A stretch of 64,000 nucleotides of DNA from Acinetobacter shaoyimingii (GCF_011578045.1 NZ_CP049801.1:2666001-2730000), one strand, 5' to 3'; positions 9,166 to 17,814 are shown, counted from the stretch's first letter. Numbers and translations: made by a program. The notes: generated by a model not told the origin, from the sequence alone.

Positions 9166-10533
9166 TTGAACAACGAACCTTCTAAACTACAGCGTGGCTT
9201 AAAAAATCGTCATATCCAATTGATTGCTATGGGTGGTGCAATTGGTACTGGCTTATTTTTAGGTTCAGCCCAAGTCATCCAATCCGCAGGACCTTCCATC
9301 ATTTTAGGTTATGCCATTGGTGGTTTGATCGCTTTCCTCATCATGCGTCAATTGGGGGAAATGATTGTTCATGAACCTGTTGCAGGTTCGTTTAGTCATT
9401 TTGCTTATAAATATTGGGGTAAATTCCCTGGATTTTTAACAGGTTGGAATTATTGGATTTTATATATCCTCGTTGCCATGACCGAATTGACCGCTGTTGC
9501 CAAATATATTAACTACTGGTGGCCACAAATACCTGCTTGGTCATCTGTACTGTTCTTTTTCATTATCATTACTTTAGTCAATTTAGGTAATGTGAAATTT
9601 TACGGTGAATCAGAATTCTGGTTATCGATTGTTAAAGTTGCTGCAATCATTTCGATGATCATTTTTGGGCTATATTTACTTTTGACAGCTGATTCCAATT
9701 CTACAGCTTCTTTTAGTAATTTATGGCAACACAACGGCTTCTTTCCAAATGGCTTTGAAGGTTTGTTCTTTATGCTCGCCTTTCTGATGTTTGCCTTCGG
9801 AGGAATCGAGTTGATTGGTATGGCAGCAGCAGAAGCTGAAGATCCTGAAAAAACCATTCCTAAAGCCATTAATCAAATTATTCCTCGAATTTTAATTTTT
9901 TATATTGGTTCAATTATCATTTTATTATCTCTAGTGCCATGGAATAATTTTACAGGTGGGAGTTTAGAAACCAGTCCATTTGTTAAAGTATTCAGCCTCA
10001 TTGGAATTGAATGGGCTGCTAGTTTAGTCAACTTTATTATTCTCACTGCTGCACTTTCTGTATATAACAGTGGTATGTATGCAAATAGTCGTATGCTCTA
10101 TAGCCTTGCACAACAAGGCAATGCGCCAAAAGTTTTTGCAAAAACCAATAAACAAGGTGTGCCTATTCCTGCTGTATTGTTATCTGCATTGCTGATTTTT
10201 GGATGCGTGCTTTTAAACTATTTCATTCCAGAAAAAGCATTAGGGCATTTGATGTACATTGTGGTTGGTGCTTTAGTTCTCAACTGGGCAATGATTACTT
10301 TGACGCACTTACAATTTAAACGTGCGAAACGTATTTTAAAATTTGAAACCTCGTATCCAGCACTATGGTCACCTATCAGTAACTATATTGTGCTTATCTT
10401 CATTGGTTTAGTGCTTTATATTATGTGGAATCAAGGCTTTAAAGAGTCCGTGATGATGATTCCAATTTGGATTACCATCATGTTGCTTTTATTTAGTTAT
10501 CTGAATCCGAAAGATTTAAACAAACTTGATTAA
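9166..10533 (+). CDS. AroP-like aromatic amino acid permease (APC family)
   Basis: A 12-helix amino acid transporter of the AAT/APC type. It opens with LKNRHIQLIAMGGAIGTGLFLGS, the helix-1 substrate and sodium/proton region. It continues with LGEMIVHEPVAGSFSHFAYKYWG and IELIGMAAAEAEDPEKTIPKA. The whole length aligns by eye with E. coli AroP and less well with ProY or AnsP, so aromatic amino acids are the likely substrate. The start is TTG at 9166, and no ATG lies upstream of the first helix. It is a single-gene unit, divergent from prpF, closed by a terminator at 10550-10580. Confidence 0.8.
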   Translation: MNNEPSKLQRGLKNRHIQLIAMGGAIGTGLFLGSAQVIQSAGPSIILGYAIGGLIAFLIMRQLGEMIVHEPVAGSFSHFAYKYWGKFPGFLTGWNYWILYILVAMTELTAVAKYINYWWPQIPAWSSVLFFFIIITLVNLGNVKFYGESEFWLSIVKVAAIISMIIFGLYLLLTADSNSTASFSNLWQHNGFFPNGFEGLFFMLAFLMFAFGGIELIGMAAAEAEDPEKTIPKAINQIIPRILIFYIGSIIILLSLVPWNNFTGGSLETSPFVKVFSLIGIEWAASLVNFIILTAALSVYNSGMYANSRMLYSLAQQGNAPKVFAKTNKQGVPIPAVLLSALLIFGCVLLNYFIPEKALGHLMYIVVGALVLNWAMITLTHLQFKRAKRILKFETSYPALWSPISNYIVLIFIGLVLYIMWNQGFKESVMMIPIWITIMLLLFSYLNPKDLNKLD

Positions 10534-10549
10534 ACACAGCATAATTTCT

Positions 10550-10580
10550 AAAAAGTTATTGTTTAGGCAATAACTTTTTT
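10550..10580 (+). terminator. Terminator after the AroP-like permease
   Basis: AAAAAGTTATTG pairs with CAATAACTTTTT around a 6-base loop, and T-rich sequence follows. It sits just before the tRNA-Arg gene. Confidence 0.85.
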
Positions 10581-10612
10581 CTTTTTATATTAGAATAAAA
10601 CTTCCCTGCCTT

Positions 10613-10688
10613 GCGCTCTTAGCTTAACTGGATAGAGCAGTTGCCTCCTAAGCGACCGACGTGGGTTCGAGTCCCGCAGAGCGCACCA
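10613..10688 (+). tRNA. tRNA-Arg (anticodon CCT)
   Basis: A full cloverleaf can be drawn. The acceptor stem is GCGCTCT/AGAGCGC, the D stem is GCTT/GAGC and the anticodon stem is GTTGC/GCGAC. The loop CTCCTAA places the anticodon CCT at 10647-10649. The T arm carries GGTTCGAGTCC. The discriminator is A at 10685 and the CCA end is encoded (10686-10688). It would read the rare AGG arginine codon. It stands alone between a permease terminator and the FadL-type array. No integrase lies nearby, although tRNA genes of this kind often act as integration sites. Confidence 0.95.
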
Positions 10689-10813
10689 TCTTTTTTGAGC
10701 GTTAACAGCTACTATTATTTGATACTGTTCATATAATTTTTTCATTCGTTGATGCAGTCCCGAACTATTGACCATTTTCTACATTTTACTGGTCATTTTT
10801 GTCATAAAACATC

Positions 10814-10841
10814 TTGCATACCTGTAACTTTATGTTATTTT
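10814..10841 (+). promoter_or_regulatory. Promoter of the first FadL-type gene (no palindrome)
   Basis: An extended -10 element, TG-T-TATTTT, lies at 10833-10841. TTGCAT lies 16 bases upstream as a plausible -35. The -10 matches those of the three downstream paralogues. The AGAGTA/TACTCT palindrome seen at the same place in those genes is absent here. Only one half-site-like CTAGAGTA occurs, downstream of the -10 at 10846-10853. Confidence 0.5.
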
Positions 10842-10956
10842 GTTTCTAGAGTAAAAAATAACCAAAACAACAAACATGATTGTTTTTTACTCATATACAC
10901 AAATGAAAAGAAATCGACCAAAAACGAAAAGATTAACAATTTCAAGGACTGAATAC

Positions 10957-12099
10957 ATGAAATTAAAGGCTCTAAGCTCGTCTATCATAATTGCACTTTT
11001 ACCAGCTACTGGCGCTTTTGCAGCAGCGTTGGATCGCTCAGGCCAATCAATTAGTGCATTTCTTCAACCAAATAACTATTTTGAAGCAGGGATATCTGTG
11101 CTAGATCCTGATGTATCTGGTACAAGTATCGCGACAGCTCCAAAAGTCAGCGATATGGCTGATGACTATACAATGGTAAATGCCGCACTAAAACTGCAGT
11201 TAACCGATCATTTTTCTTTTGGTCTTATTTACGATCAACCCTTTGGTGCTAAGGCAACTTATAAAACAAATGATGGTGACTTATTAAGTGGCACGGAAGT
11301 TGATGTACAATCCCAAAACTTAAGCCTGATTTTTGGTTTCCAACCGACTGAAAACTGGAATATTTACGGCGGTGGTGTTTATCAAACAGTAAAAGGTAGT
11401 TTATTACTTCGAGGTAATCCGTTGCCAACTGCGGACTTGGCTCCATTTTACGATGCACGTTATAAAGAAGATGGAAGTGCAGGTTGGTTAGCAGGTATTG
11501 CCTTCCAAATTCCAGACATTGCCTTAAAAGCATCGTTAACCTACCGTTCTGAAATTGATCATGAACTAGCTACACAAGATGTAATTGGTGGTGGTACAAC
11601 GTTAACTCCTTCTTTAGATACAGTAATCACAACGCCTCAGTCAGTAAATCTTGATTTCCAAACAGGCATCATGGCAAATACAGTTGCTTTTGCCAATGTA
11701 CGCTGGGTAAATTGGAAAGAGTTAGACATTAGCCCTGCTAGATTCATTGGTGCTACGAATGCTCCACTCTTACAATATTCAGATGATCAATGGTCAGCGA
11801 ACGTTGGTGTAGGTCGTAAACTTAATGACCAATGGGCAGGTAATGTCTCTGTCGGTTGGGATTCAGGTGCGGGTAACCCTGTAACTGCACTTGGACCAAC
11901 AGAAGGTTACTGGAATGTCGGTTTAGGCGTTCAATTTAGTCCTGCGCCAAATTACTTTATTGCTGGTGGGGTGAAATACTTCTGGTTAGGTGATGCTAAA
12001 GGTCAATTAGCTACTCAAGCAGGTACACCAGCTTATGTTGCTGAATTTAAAGACAACAATGCAATCGCATATGGCCTAAAAATTGGTTATAAATTCTAA
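10957..12099 (+). CDS. FadL/OmpP1-type outer membrane transporter, copy 1 of 4
   Basis: FadL-type proteins are 14-stranded outer-membrane barrels that let hydrophobic compounds such as long-chain fatty acids enter. This copy has a signal peptide ending GAFA, a mature start AALDRSGQSISAFLQP and a C-terminal aromatic residue (KIGYKF), typical of outer-membrane barrels. Family blocks shared with the next three genes are IYGGGVYQTVKG, ALKASLTYRSEI, GWDSGAGNPVTALGPTEGYW and KYFWLGDAK. The frame opens at 10876, but the ATG at 10957 has a ribosome site (AAGGA) and gives a clean signal peptide and 380 residues. The substrate is not shown by the sequence. It has its own promoter and terminator. Confidence 0.85.
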   Translation: MKLKALSSSIIIALLPATGAFAAALDRSGQSISAFLQPNNYFEAGISVLDPDVSGTSIATAPKVSDMADDYTMVNAALKLQLTDHFSFGLIYDQPFGAKATYKTNDGDLLSGTEVDVQSQNLSLIFGFQPTENWNIYGGGVYQTVKGSLLLRGNPLPTADLAPFYDARYKEDGSAGWLAGIAFQIPDIALKASLTYRSEIDHELATQDVIGGGTTLTPSLDTVITTPQSVNLDFQTGIMANTVAFANVRWVNWKELDISPARFIGATNAPLLQYSDDQWSANVGVGRKLNDQWAGNVSVGWDSGAGNPVTALGPTEGYWNVGLGVQFSPAPNYFIAGGVKYFWLGDAKGQLATQAGTPAYVAEFKDNNAIAYGLKIGYKF

Positions 12100-12120
12100 T
12101 CAGCTCATTACATGTTACAC

Positions 12121-12152
12121 AAAAAAGGAGAATCATTTGATTCTCCTTTTTC
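12121..12152 (+). terminator. Terminator after FadL-type copy 1
   Basis: AAAAGGAGAATCA pairs with TGATTCTCCTTTT around a short loop, followed by T-rich sequence. It isolates copy 1 from copy 2. Confidence 0.85.
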
Positions 12153-12544
12153 TATTTTACGCTACACCCTATTCTGCCTTATTCAAATAAATCGAACAGC
12201 TTGTGAATATTCAAATTAAAATTGCTTAAATTTCATACAATCAAATACATTAATAACTTTTTTGACTTAACCGTTCATTTTTTATACTTATATTTTTTAA
12301 TAAAAAATTCCATTTTTTTATATTTTTTTCATATAAATTGTCTTCATTTGATAATTTTAAAATTTTATTTTCATTTTTCAAAAATTTAGAAAAACTTCAC
12401 TGTTCTAGAGTATTTACTCTTATTTTTAATGTGTTATTTTGTGTTCAGAAGTAACAATAGATGAATTAATGTATCTATGTGTTTACTCTACATTCTAAAA
12501 CGAGAACTTGGAACATTCATTTATAATTTTAGGGAATAATTAAA
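12153..12544. other. AT-rich spacer upstream of FadL-type copy 2
   Basis: This spacer of about 390 bases holds no open frame of note. Its only clear content is the palindrome and extended -10 promoter at 12407-12440. The rest is very AT-rich and unassigned. Confidence 0.6.
12407..12440 (+). promoter_or_regulatory. Promoter and palindromic operator of FadL-type copy 2
   Basis: The palindrome AGAGTATTTACTCT (12407-12420) is followed, after exactly 11 bases, by the extended -10 TG-T-TATTTT (12432-12440). The right half, TTTACT, lies where a -35 hexamer would be, so a regulator bound here would touch the -35 region. The same layout recurs at 14023 and 15440. Confidence 0.65.
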
Positions 12545-13780
12545 GTGAAATTAAAAACGTTATCAACATCAATTTTACTTGCAACTCTACCAACAAGTGG
12601 TGTTTTCGCTGCTGCATTAGATCGTTCAGGTCAATCTATTTCTGCTTTCTTACAACCTGGAAATTATTTTGAAGCTGGGATTTCTGTTTTAGATCCTAAC
12701 GTGTCAGGTAAAACGACAGCGAATGAAAAGACTGGTGATATGGCTGGGGACTACTATTTCCCTGCTGCAGCACTTAAATTACAAGTCGCAGATCAATTCT
12801 CTGTAGGTCTTCTATACGACCAGCCTTTTGGTGCAGACGCTGAATATACTAAATCTACTGCTTTTACTAATGCTCAAGGCAATACTGCAGTTGAAGTAGA
12901 TACACAGAATTTATCATTAATTTTGGGATTCCAACCAACTGAAAACTGGAATATATATGGCGGTGCTGTTTATCAAACTGTAAAGGGTAATGTTTCTTTA
13001 CGTGGTTCAACTTATAGCGCGCTTGGAGGTATACCTGCATATGGTATTGGTGGATATGACGCTAAAATTAAAGAAACTGATGGTTACGGTTGGTTAGCAG
13101 GGGTTGCCTATCAGATTCCTGAAATTGCTTTAAAGGCAGCAGTGACTTACCGTTCTGAAATCGACCACGATGTAAATATCAAAGAAAATATTCCTAGCCC
13201 TGCTCAAATGGGTGCAATTGGTCAAACTGGTTTTGAATTATTATTGCCTAATGGATATGCCGAAGCTGAAACAACAATTACAACTCCACAATCTGTGAAT
13301 CTTGATTTACAAACAGGCATTATGGAAAACACTGTTGCATTTGCAAATGTGCGTTGGGTCAACTGGAAAGATTTTGCAATTCGTCCAAATAAATTTGGTC
13401 AATTTGCTGGTGTCGCAACCTATCCAGCTGGCGGTAAAGGATTTGATTTAGTCGCATATACAGATGATCAATGGTCGGCTACTGTTGGTTTAGGTCGTAA
13501 GTTTGATGAAAAATGGGCAGGTAATGTATCAGTAGGTTGGGATTCAGGTGCAGGGAACCCTGTAACTACCCTTGGTCCTACTGAAGGTTACTGGAATGTA
13601 GGTCTAGGCTTACAATATAGCCCAGCGCCAAATTACTTTATTGCTGGTGGTGTGAAATACTTCTGGTTAGGTGATGCTAAAGCGCAATCTGGTGCTGATT
13701 TTGGTACAAACAATTTTGCAGCCGAATTTAAAGATAGCCATGCTTTAGCTTACGGTTTAAAAATCGGCTATAAGTTCTAA
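12545..13780 (+). CDS. FadL/OmpP1-type outer membrane transporter, copy 2 of 4
   Basis: The protein is a 411-residue paralogue of the preceding gene with the same plan: signal peptide ending GVFA, mature start AALDRSGQSISAFLQP and C-terminal KIGYKF. It shares nearly identical blocks with copy 1 around GWDSGAGNPVTTLGPTEGYW and NYFIAGGVKYFWLGDAK. It differs in the exposed loops near residues 60-110, 165-180 and 225-250, as expected if substrate preference has diverged. The start is GTG at 12545, and AGGGAATAATTAAA upstream holds a weak ribosome site. It is preceded by the palindromic promoter and followed by its own terminator. Confidence 0.85.
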   Translation: MKLKTLSTSILLATLPTSGVFAAALDRSGQSISAFLQPGNYFEAGISVLDPNVSGKTTANEKTGDMAGDYYFPAAALKLQVADQFSVGLLYDQPFGADAEYTKSTAFTNAQGNTAVEVDTQNLSLILGFQPTENWNIYGGAVYQTVKGNVSLRGSTYSALGGIPAYGIGGYDAKIKETDGYGWLAGVAYQIPEIALKAAVTYRSEIDHDVNIKENIPSPAQMGAIGQTGFELLLPNGYAEAETTITTPQSVNLDLQTGIMENTVAFANVRWVNWKDFAIRPNKFGQFAGVATYPAGGKGFDLVAYTDDQWSATVGLGRKFDEKWAGNVSVGWDSGAGNPVTTLGPTEGYWNVGLGLQYSPAPNYFIAGGVKYFWLGDAKAQSGADFGTNNFAAEFKDSHALAYGLKIGYKF

Positions 13781-13794
13781 TCTGATTTTCATCG

Positions 13795-13828
13795 AAAAAA
13801 GACCATTTTCATCATGGTCTTTTTTTGT
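13795..13828 (+). terminator. Terminator after FadL-type copy 2
   Basis: AAAAAGACCAT pairs with ATGGTCTTTTT around a short loop, and a T-run follows. Confidence 0.85.
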
Positions 13829-14022
13829 TTTGAATATCCCCTAAATTCCTTATTTAATAAAATTTAATCATCAGATCAATAATTCAACAAATAGAATATT
13901 TTTTAATTGCACCTTATTTTTAATACAAATTTATTTTTCTAATTACAAATCATTAACATAAAAAAAATGGGAATATTATTTTTAGTTCATTTGCTCGAAT
14001 TTGTTTATTTTTCAAACACATC

Positions 14023-14056
14023 TGAGTATTTACTCTTTTCTTTATTGTGATATTTT
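14023..14056 (+). promoter_or_regulatory. Promoter and palindromic operator of FadL-type copy 3
   Basis: TGAGTATTTACTCT (14023-14036) keeps the inner palindrome GAGTA/TACTC. Exactly 11 bases later comes TG-A-TATTTT (14048-14056). The leader to the start codon is shorter than in the other copies. Confidence 0.65.
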
Positions 14057-14103
14057 TCACCTACTTTTTTTTGCCACCTTGGATTATAGGGAAGTTTATC
14101 AAT

Positions 14104-15246
14104 ATGAAATATACTGCACTTGCAGCTGCCATTTTTACAATTTCTATAACTTCTAATATCGCAAGTGCAGCTGGACTTGATCGTACAGGTCAACCCATCA
14201 ATGCTTTTTTACAAGATGGCAACTACGTTGAAGTTGGTTTCAATGCCCTATCTCCAAATGTCGATGGAAATGACAACGGCGGTAGAACCGTTGGCAACAT
14301 GGCAGATAATTATTACTTCCCTACTGCTGCCATTAAAGTTCAAGCAACAGATCATCTTTCAGTGGGTATTTTATATGATCAACCATACGGTGCAGATGCG
14401 ACATATGGTTTAAATGGATCGGATTTTTCATCTGAAACCCTAGGACAAGGTACGCAAGTTAAAGTTCGTACGCATAACATTACGACTTTAATTGGGTATC
14501 AACCGACTAAAAATTGGAACCTATATGCTGGTCCAGTGTGGCAAACAGTTGAAGCTGACATTTCACTGCGAGGTGCAGCTTATGGTCCTTTAAGTGGCTA
14601 TAACATTAAAGTTGACCAAAAAGAAGCATGGGGTTGGGCTGCTGGTTTTGCTTACCAAATTCCAGAGATTGCGTTAAAGGCTGCTTTGACTTACCGTTCT
14701 GAAATTGATCACCATGCAAAAGCATCAGAATCAATGTCTATTGTCAGTCCAATCTCAATGGATGTACCACTGAGCATCGATGGAGTGACCGCAACTACAC
14801 CACAGTCTGTCAACTTTGATTTCCAAACAGGGGTTTCAAAAAATACTTTGGCATTTGCCAATGTTCGTTGGGTACATTGGGATCAATTTGTTGTGAGTCC
14901 AAAGTTTCTAAAAAGTTATAAGCAAGATTTAATTTCATACTATGATGATCAATGGTCATTAAATGTCGGTTTAGGTCATAAGTTTTCAGATCAGTGGTCT
15001 GGCTCTGTAAGTGCAGGTTGGGATTCGGGTGCGGGCAATCCTGTAACTACGCTTGGCCCAACAAATGGATACTGGAGTGTGGGGCTTGGTGGTCAATATA
15101 GCCCAACCAAACATATGTTTATTCAAGGCGGTGTAAAATACTTTGGTTTAGGTGATGCAACCGCACAAACTGGTGGAGCACCTAAAGGAAAATTTGAAGG
15201 CAACCATGCGATTGGTTATGGTCTAAAAGTCGGCTATAAATTCTAA
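14104..15246 (+). CDS. FadL/OmpP1-type outer membrane transporter, copy 3 of 4
   Basis: This copy is the most divergent of the four. The signal peptide ends NIASA, the mature start is AGLDRTGQPINAFLQDGNY and the end is KVGYKF. It keeps ALKAALTYRSEIDHH, GWDSGAGNPVTTLGPTNGYW and KYFGLGDA but replaces many residues conserved in the others (for example GPVWQTVEADISLRG). The frame opens at 14047 inside the promoter. The ATG at 14104 gives a proper signal peptide and 380 residues. It probably forms a barrel with a different lipid or hydrocarbon preference, but the sequence does not name the substrate. Confidence 0.85.
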   Translation: MKYTALAAAIFTISITSNIASAAGLDRTGQPINAFLQDGNYVEVGFNALSPNVDGNDNGGRTVGNMADNYYFPTAAIKVQATDHLSVGILYDQPYGADATYGLNGSDFSSETLGQGTQVKVRTHNITTLIGYQPTKNWNLYAGPVWQTVEADISLRGAAYGPLSGYNIKVDQKEAWGWAAGFAYQIPEIALKAALTYRSEIDHHAKASESMSIVSPISMDVPLSIDGVTATTPQSVNFDFQTGVSKNTLAFANVRWVHWDQFVVSPKFLKSYKQDLISYYDDQWSLNVGLGHKFSDQWSGSVSAGWDSGAGNPVTTLGPTNGYWSVGLGGQYSPTKHMFIQGGVKYFGLGDATAQTGGAPKGKFEGNHAIGYGLKVGYKF

Positions 15247-15261
15247 ACGATCACGATCATA

Positions 15262-15291
15262 TTAAAGGCGCTTAAAGCGCCTTTAATTTTG
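15262..15291 (+). terminator. Terminator after FadL-type copy 3
   Basis: TTAAAGGCGCTT pairs with AAGCGCCTTTAA, and TTTTG follows. It ends copy 3 before the next promoter. Confidence 0.8.
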
Positions 15292-15439
15292 CCAATATAA
15301 AACCACAAAAAATGAATTTATTCCTTTTAGCTTGTGTATATAAACTTAATTCATGTTTAATTTAATTAATATATTCATTCACTTATAACATTTTTCACAT
15401 AAGTTATCAATGGCTCAAAATATACCAAACATTAAAATT

Positions 15440-15473
15440 AGAGCATTTACTCTTATTTTTAATATGCTATTTT
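15440..15473 (+). promoter_or_regulatory. Promoter and palindromic operator of FadL-type copy 4
   Basis: AGAGCATTTACTCT (15440-15453) has one mismatch in the palindrome. TG-C-TATTTT lies at 15465-15473. The 11-base gap between them is identical to that in copies 2 and 3. Confidence 0.65.
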
Positions 15474-15567
15474 TCACATGAGATATGAACATAAGAACAT
15501 TACATATCTTTTTTATGCATAAACACATTGATTCGTGTTTTTTAAAATTTTCTAGGACAGATCGAGT

Positions 15568-16944
15568 ATGAATTTAAAAACTCTTAGTATTTCTATCATA
15601 TTAGCAAGCTTACCTACTTCAGCTGTATTCGCAGCTGCTTTAGATCGCTCGGGGCAATCAATACAGGCGTTTTTACAACCTGGGAATTACTTTGAAGCAG
15701 GTATTTCTGTTTTAGATGCAGATGTATCTGGTAAAGTTAAAGATGGTTGGACACCTGCAAATCAAAGTCGTGGTCAAATCGGCGGCACAGATATTTCAGA
15801 TATGGCTGAAAGTTATCAGTTTTATAATGCTGCTTTAAAAGTACAAATGACAGAAAACGTGTCATTTGGTTTAATCTACGATCAACCTTTTGGTGCAAAA
15901 GCTCAGTACTCCACTAATGATAAAACCCACACAAATGGTCCGAGTAATGCTAGCCCAAACCCAACCAGCTCTGCACATAATTTAATTAAAAATTCTGGCG
16001 CATTCCATAATGGAACTGAAGGAACGAATGTCGACGTTGAAACACAAAACCTGTCTATGATTTTTGGTTTCCAACCTATTGAGAACTTCAATATATATGC
16101 TGGTGGTGTCTACCAAACAATTAAAGGTAACGTGAGCTTACGTGGTACTGCATATGGTCCATTTGGCTCAGGTTTATGTGCAAATGAAGTAGCTTGCGGT
16201 CAACCAAAAGATAAAGATGGAAAAATTACTCCATATGATGCCAAAATTAGTGAAGACTCAGCAGTGGGCTGGTTAGCTGGCTTTGCTTATCAAATTCCTG
16301 AAATTGCTCTTAAAGCATCATTAACTTATCGTTCTGAAATCAAACATAAAGTTAATGTGGATGAAAATATTGGTGGTATAAAAATTCTTACCACGACTGT
16401 TTTCGATCCTAAGGAATTTACAGAAGGTGTAACTGACATTACAACACCACAATCTGTAAACTTAGATTTGCAAAGTGGTATTATGGAAAATACTGTAGCC
16501 TTTGCACAATTACGATGGGTAGATTGGTCAAACTTCTCTATCAAACCACATAAATTTGGTCAACTTGGCGATCGTCTAGCAAAAGCAAATCTTGTACCAA
16601 ACCAATTTGGATTAGTTGCCTATGACAAAGATCAAATCTCTGCAAACGTAGGTGTAGGTCGTAAATTTAACGATCAATGGGCTGGTTCAGTTATGGTGGG
16701 CTGGGACTCTGGTGCAGGTAATCCTATTTCAACACTTGGACCAACTGAAGGCTACTGGAGTACAGGTTTAGGTGTCCAATTTAGTCCAACGAAAGACTCA
16801 TTCATTCAAGCAGGTGCAAAATACTTCTGGTTAGGCGATGCTAAATCTCAAGTAGCCTCAGATTTTGGTACAAAAAATTATGCAGCTGATTTTAAAGACA
16901 ACCATGCCATTGGTTACAGCTTAAAAATCGGTCATCGTTTCTAA
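15568..16944 (+). CDS. FadL/OmpP1-type outer membrane transporter, copy 4 of 4
   Basis: At 458 residues this is the longest of the four. The signal peptide ends AVFA and the mature start is AALDRSGQSIQAFLQPGNY. It carries the same barrel blocks as the others (ALKASLTYRSEIKH, GWDSGAGNPISTLGPTEGYW) and ends GHRF. The extra length lies in three loops: near residues 52-66, a polar Asn/Ser/Pro/His-rich stretch near 110-150, and a loop near 210-230 containing two cysteines six residues apart (LCANEVACG). The cysteine loop is absent from the other copies and may form a disulfide outside the cell. Its own promoter and a bidirectional terminator bracket it. Confidence 0.85.
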   Translation: MNLKTLSISIILASLPTSAVFAAALDRSGQSIQAFLQPGNYFEAGISVLDADVSGKVKDGWTPANQSRGQIGGTDISDMAESYQFYNAALKVQMTENVSFGLIYDQPFGAKAQYSTNDKTHTNGPSNASPNPTSSAHNLIKNSGAFHNGTEGTNVDVETQNLSMIFGFQPIENFNIYAGGVYQTIKGNVSLRGTAYGPFGSGLCANEVACGQPKDKDGKITPYDAKISEDSAVGWLAGFAYQIPEIALKASLTYRSEIKHKVNVDENIGGIKILTTTVFDPKEFTEGVTDITTPQSVNLDLQSGIMENTVAFAQLRWVDWSNFSIKPHKFGQLGDRLAKANLVPNQFGLVAYDKDQISANVGVGRKFNDQWAGSVMVGWDSGAGNPISTLGPTEGYWSTGLGVQFSPTKDSFIQAGAKYFWLGDAKSQVASDFGTKNYAADFKDNHAIGYSLKIGHRF

Positions 16945-16955
16945 GATTTAGTTCA

Positions 16956-16987
16956 TTAAAAAAGGCGCTTCAAGCGCCTTTTTTATT
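16956..16987 (+). terminator. Bidirectional terminator between FadL-type copy 4 and thrH
   Basis: AAAAAAGGCGCTT pairs with AAGCGCCTTTTTT around a 2-base centre. It has A- and T-tracts on both sides, so it can end the convergent thrH transcript as well. Confidence 0.9.
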
Positions 16988-17001
16988 TATTCTTTACAAC
17001 T

Positions 17002-17619
17002 TTAGGCTGGAATATCACGTACAGAAGCGTTGCGAATCGCTTCTTTTAATGCTTCATAACCATGAATTGGCGGGAACTGAGGAAACTCTGCAATCACATT
17101 TTCTGGTGCATCAAACAAGAAACCAGCATCTGCTTCACCCAGCATCGTTGTATCATTATATGAATCCCCTGCCGCAATCACGCGGAAATTCAAACCATGA
17201 AGAGCTTTTACAGCTTCACGCTTTTGATCTGGCTGACGAAGTTTATAGTTGGTAATGAGACCATTTTCATCTGTCTCTAACTTATGACAGAAAATTGTTG
17301 GCCAACCAAGCTGTTTCATCAACGGATGAGCAAACTCGTAGAAAGTATCCGATAAAATAATCAGTTGAAAATGCGTACGCACCCATTCAACAAATTCTTT
17401 AGCTCCTGGAAATGGCCCCATATCTGCAATCACAGCTTGAATGTCATTTAAACCTAAACCATGCTGTTTCAGAATATTAAGGCGCTGTGTCATCAGTACA
17501 TCGTAATCTGGGATGTCACGTGTGGTTGCTTCTAGTTCTTTAATCCCTGTCTTCTTCGCAAAATTAATCCAAATTTCAGGAACCAAGACACCCTCTAAAT
17601 CAAGACATACGATTTCCAT
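17002..17619 (-). CDS. thrH: Phosphoserine phosphatase / homoserine phosphotransferase ThrH
   Basis: A 205-residue HAD-superfamily enzyme. Motif I is CLDLEGVLVPE (nucleophile Asp7), motif II is ILSDTFYEF and motif IV is AAGDSYNDTTML. The ThrH branch was first described in Pseudomonas. It dephosphorylates phosphoserine and can pass the phosphate to homoserine, bridging serine and threonine synthesis. The length and the ADMGPFPGAKEFVEWVR block match ThrH better than SerB, which carries an extra N-terminal domain. It is convergent with the FadL-type array and divergent from cysH. Confidence 0.88.
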   Translation of the reverse strand: MEIVCLDLEGVLVPEIWINFAKKTGIKELEATTRDIPDYDVLMTQRLNILKQHGLGLNDIQAVIADMGPFPGAKEFVEWVRTHFQLIILSDTFYEFAHPLMKQLGWPTIFCHKLETDENGLITNYKLRQPDQKREAVKALHGLNFRVIAAGDSYNDTTMLGEADAGFLFDAPENVIAEFPQFPPIHGYEALKEAIRNASVRDIPA

Positions 17620-17814
17620 ATGCGCTCCATGTTATTGCTGTTAAAATTTTCCGCGCTATCATAGCACTAAGCCTGTTCAATATAGTTTAATGTTTTATTT
17701 CTGTTTTTTTCATAAGCTTTGTATATTATCTGCTAAGTAATTTTTTTGCATTTACTTTAAAATATTGCAACATCGAGAATATAGATAGCTTCAAGCTAGT
17801 CGCCAGGAGCAGAC

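Noticed and set aside
10613..10688. tRNA-Arg as an occupied integration site
   Set aside because: No integrase gene and no repeat of the tRNA 3' end was seen downstream within the window.
10749..10952. Open frame between tRNA-Arg and the first FadL-type gene
   Set aside because: It covers the promoter of copy 1, has a low-information composition and lacks a ribosome site.
12407..15473. AGAGTATTTACTCT elements as transposon ends or attachment sites
   Set aside because: They are upstream of genes in the same orientation, fixed relative to the -10 boxes, and no transposase is present.
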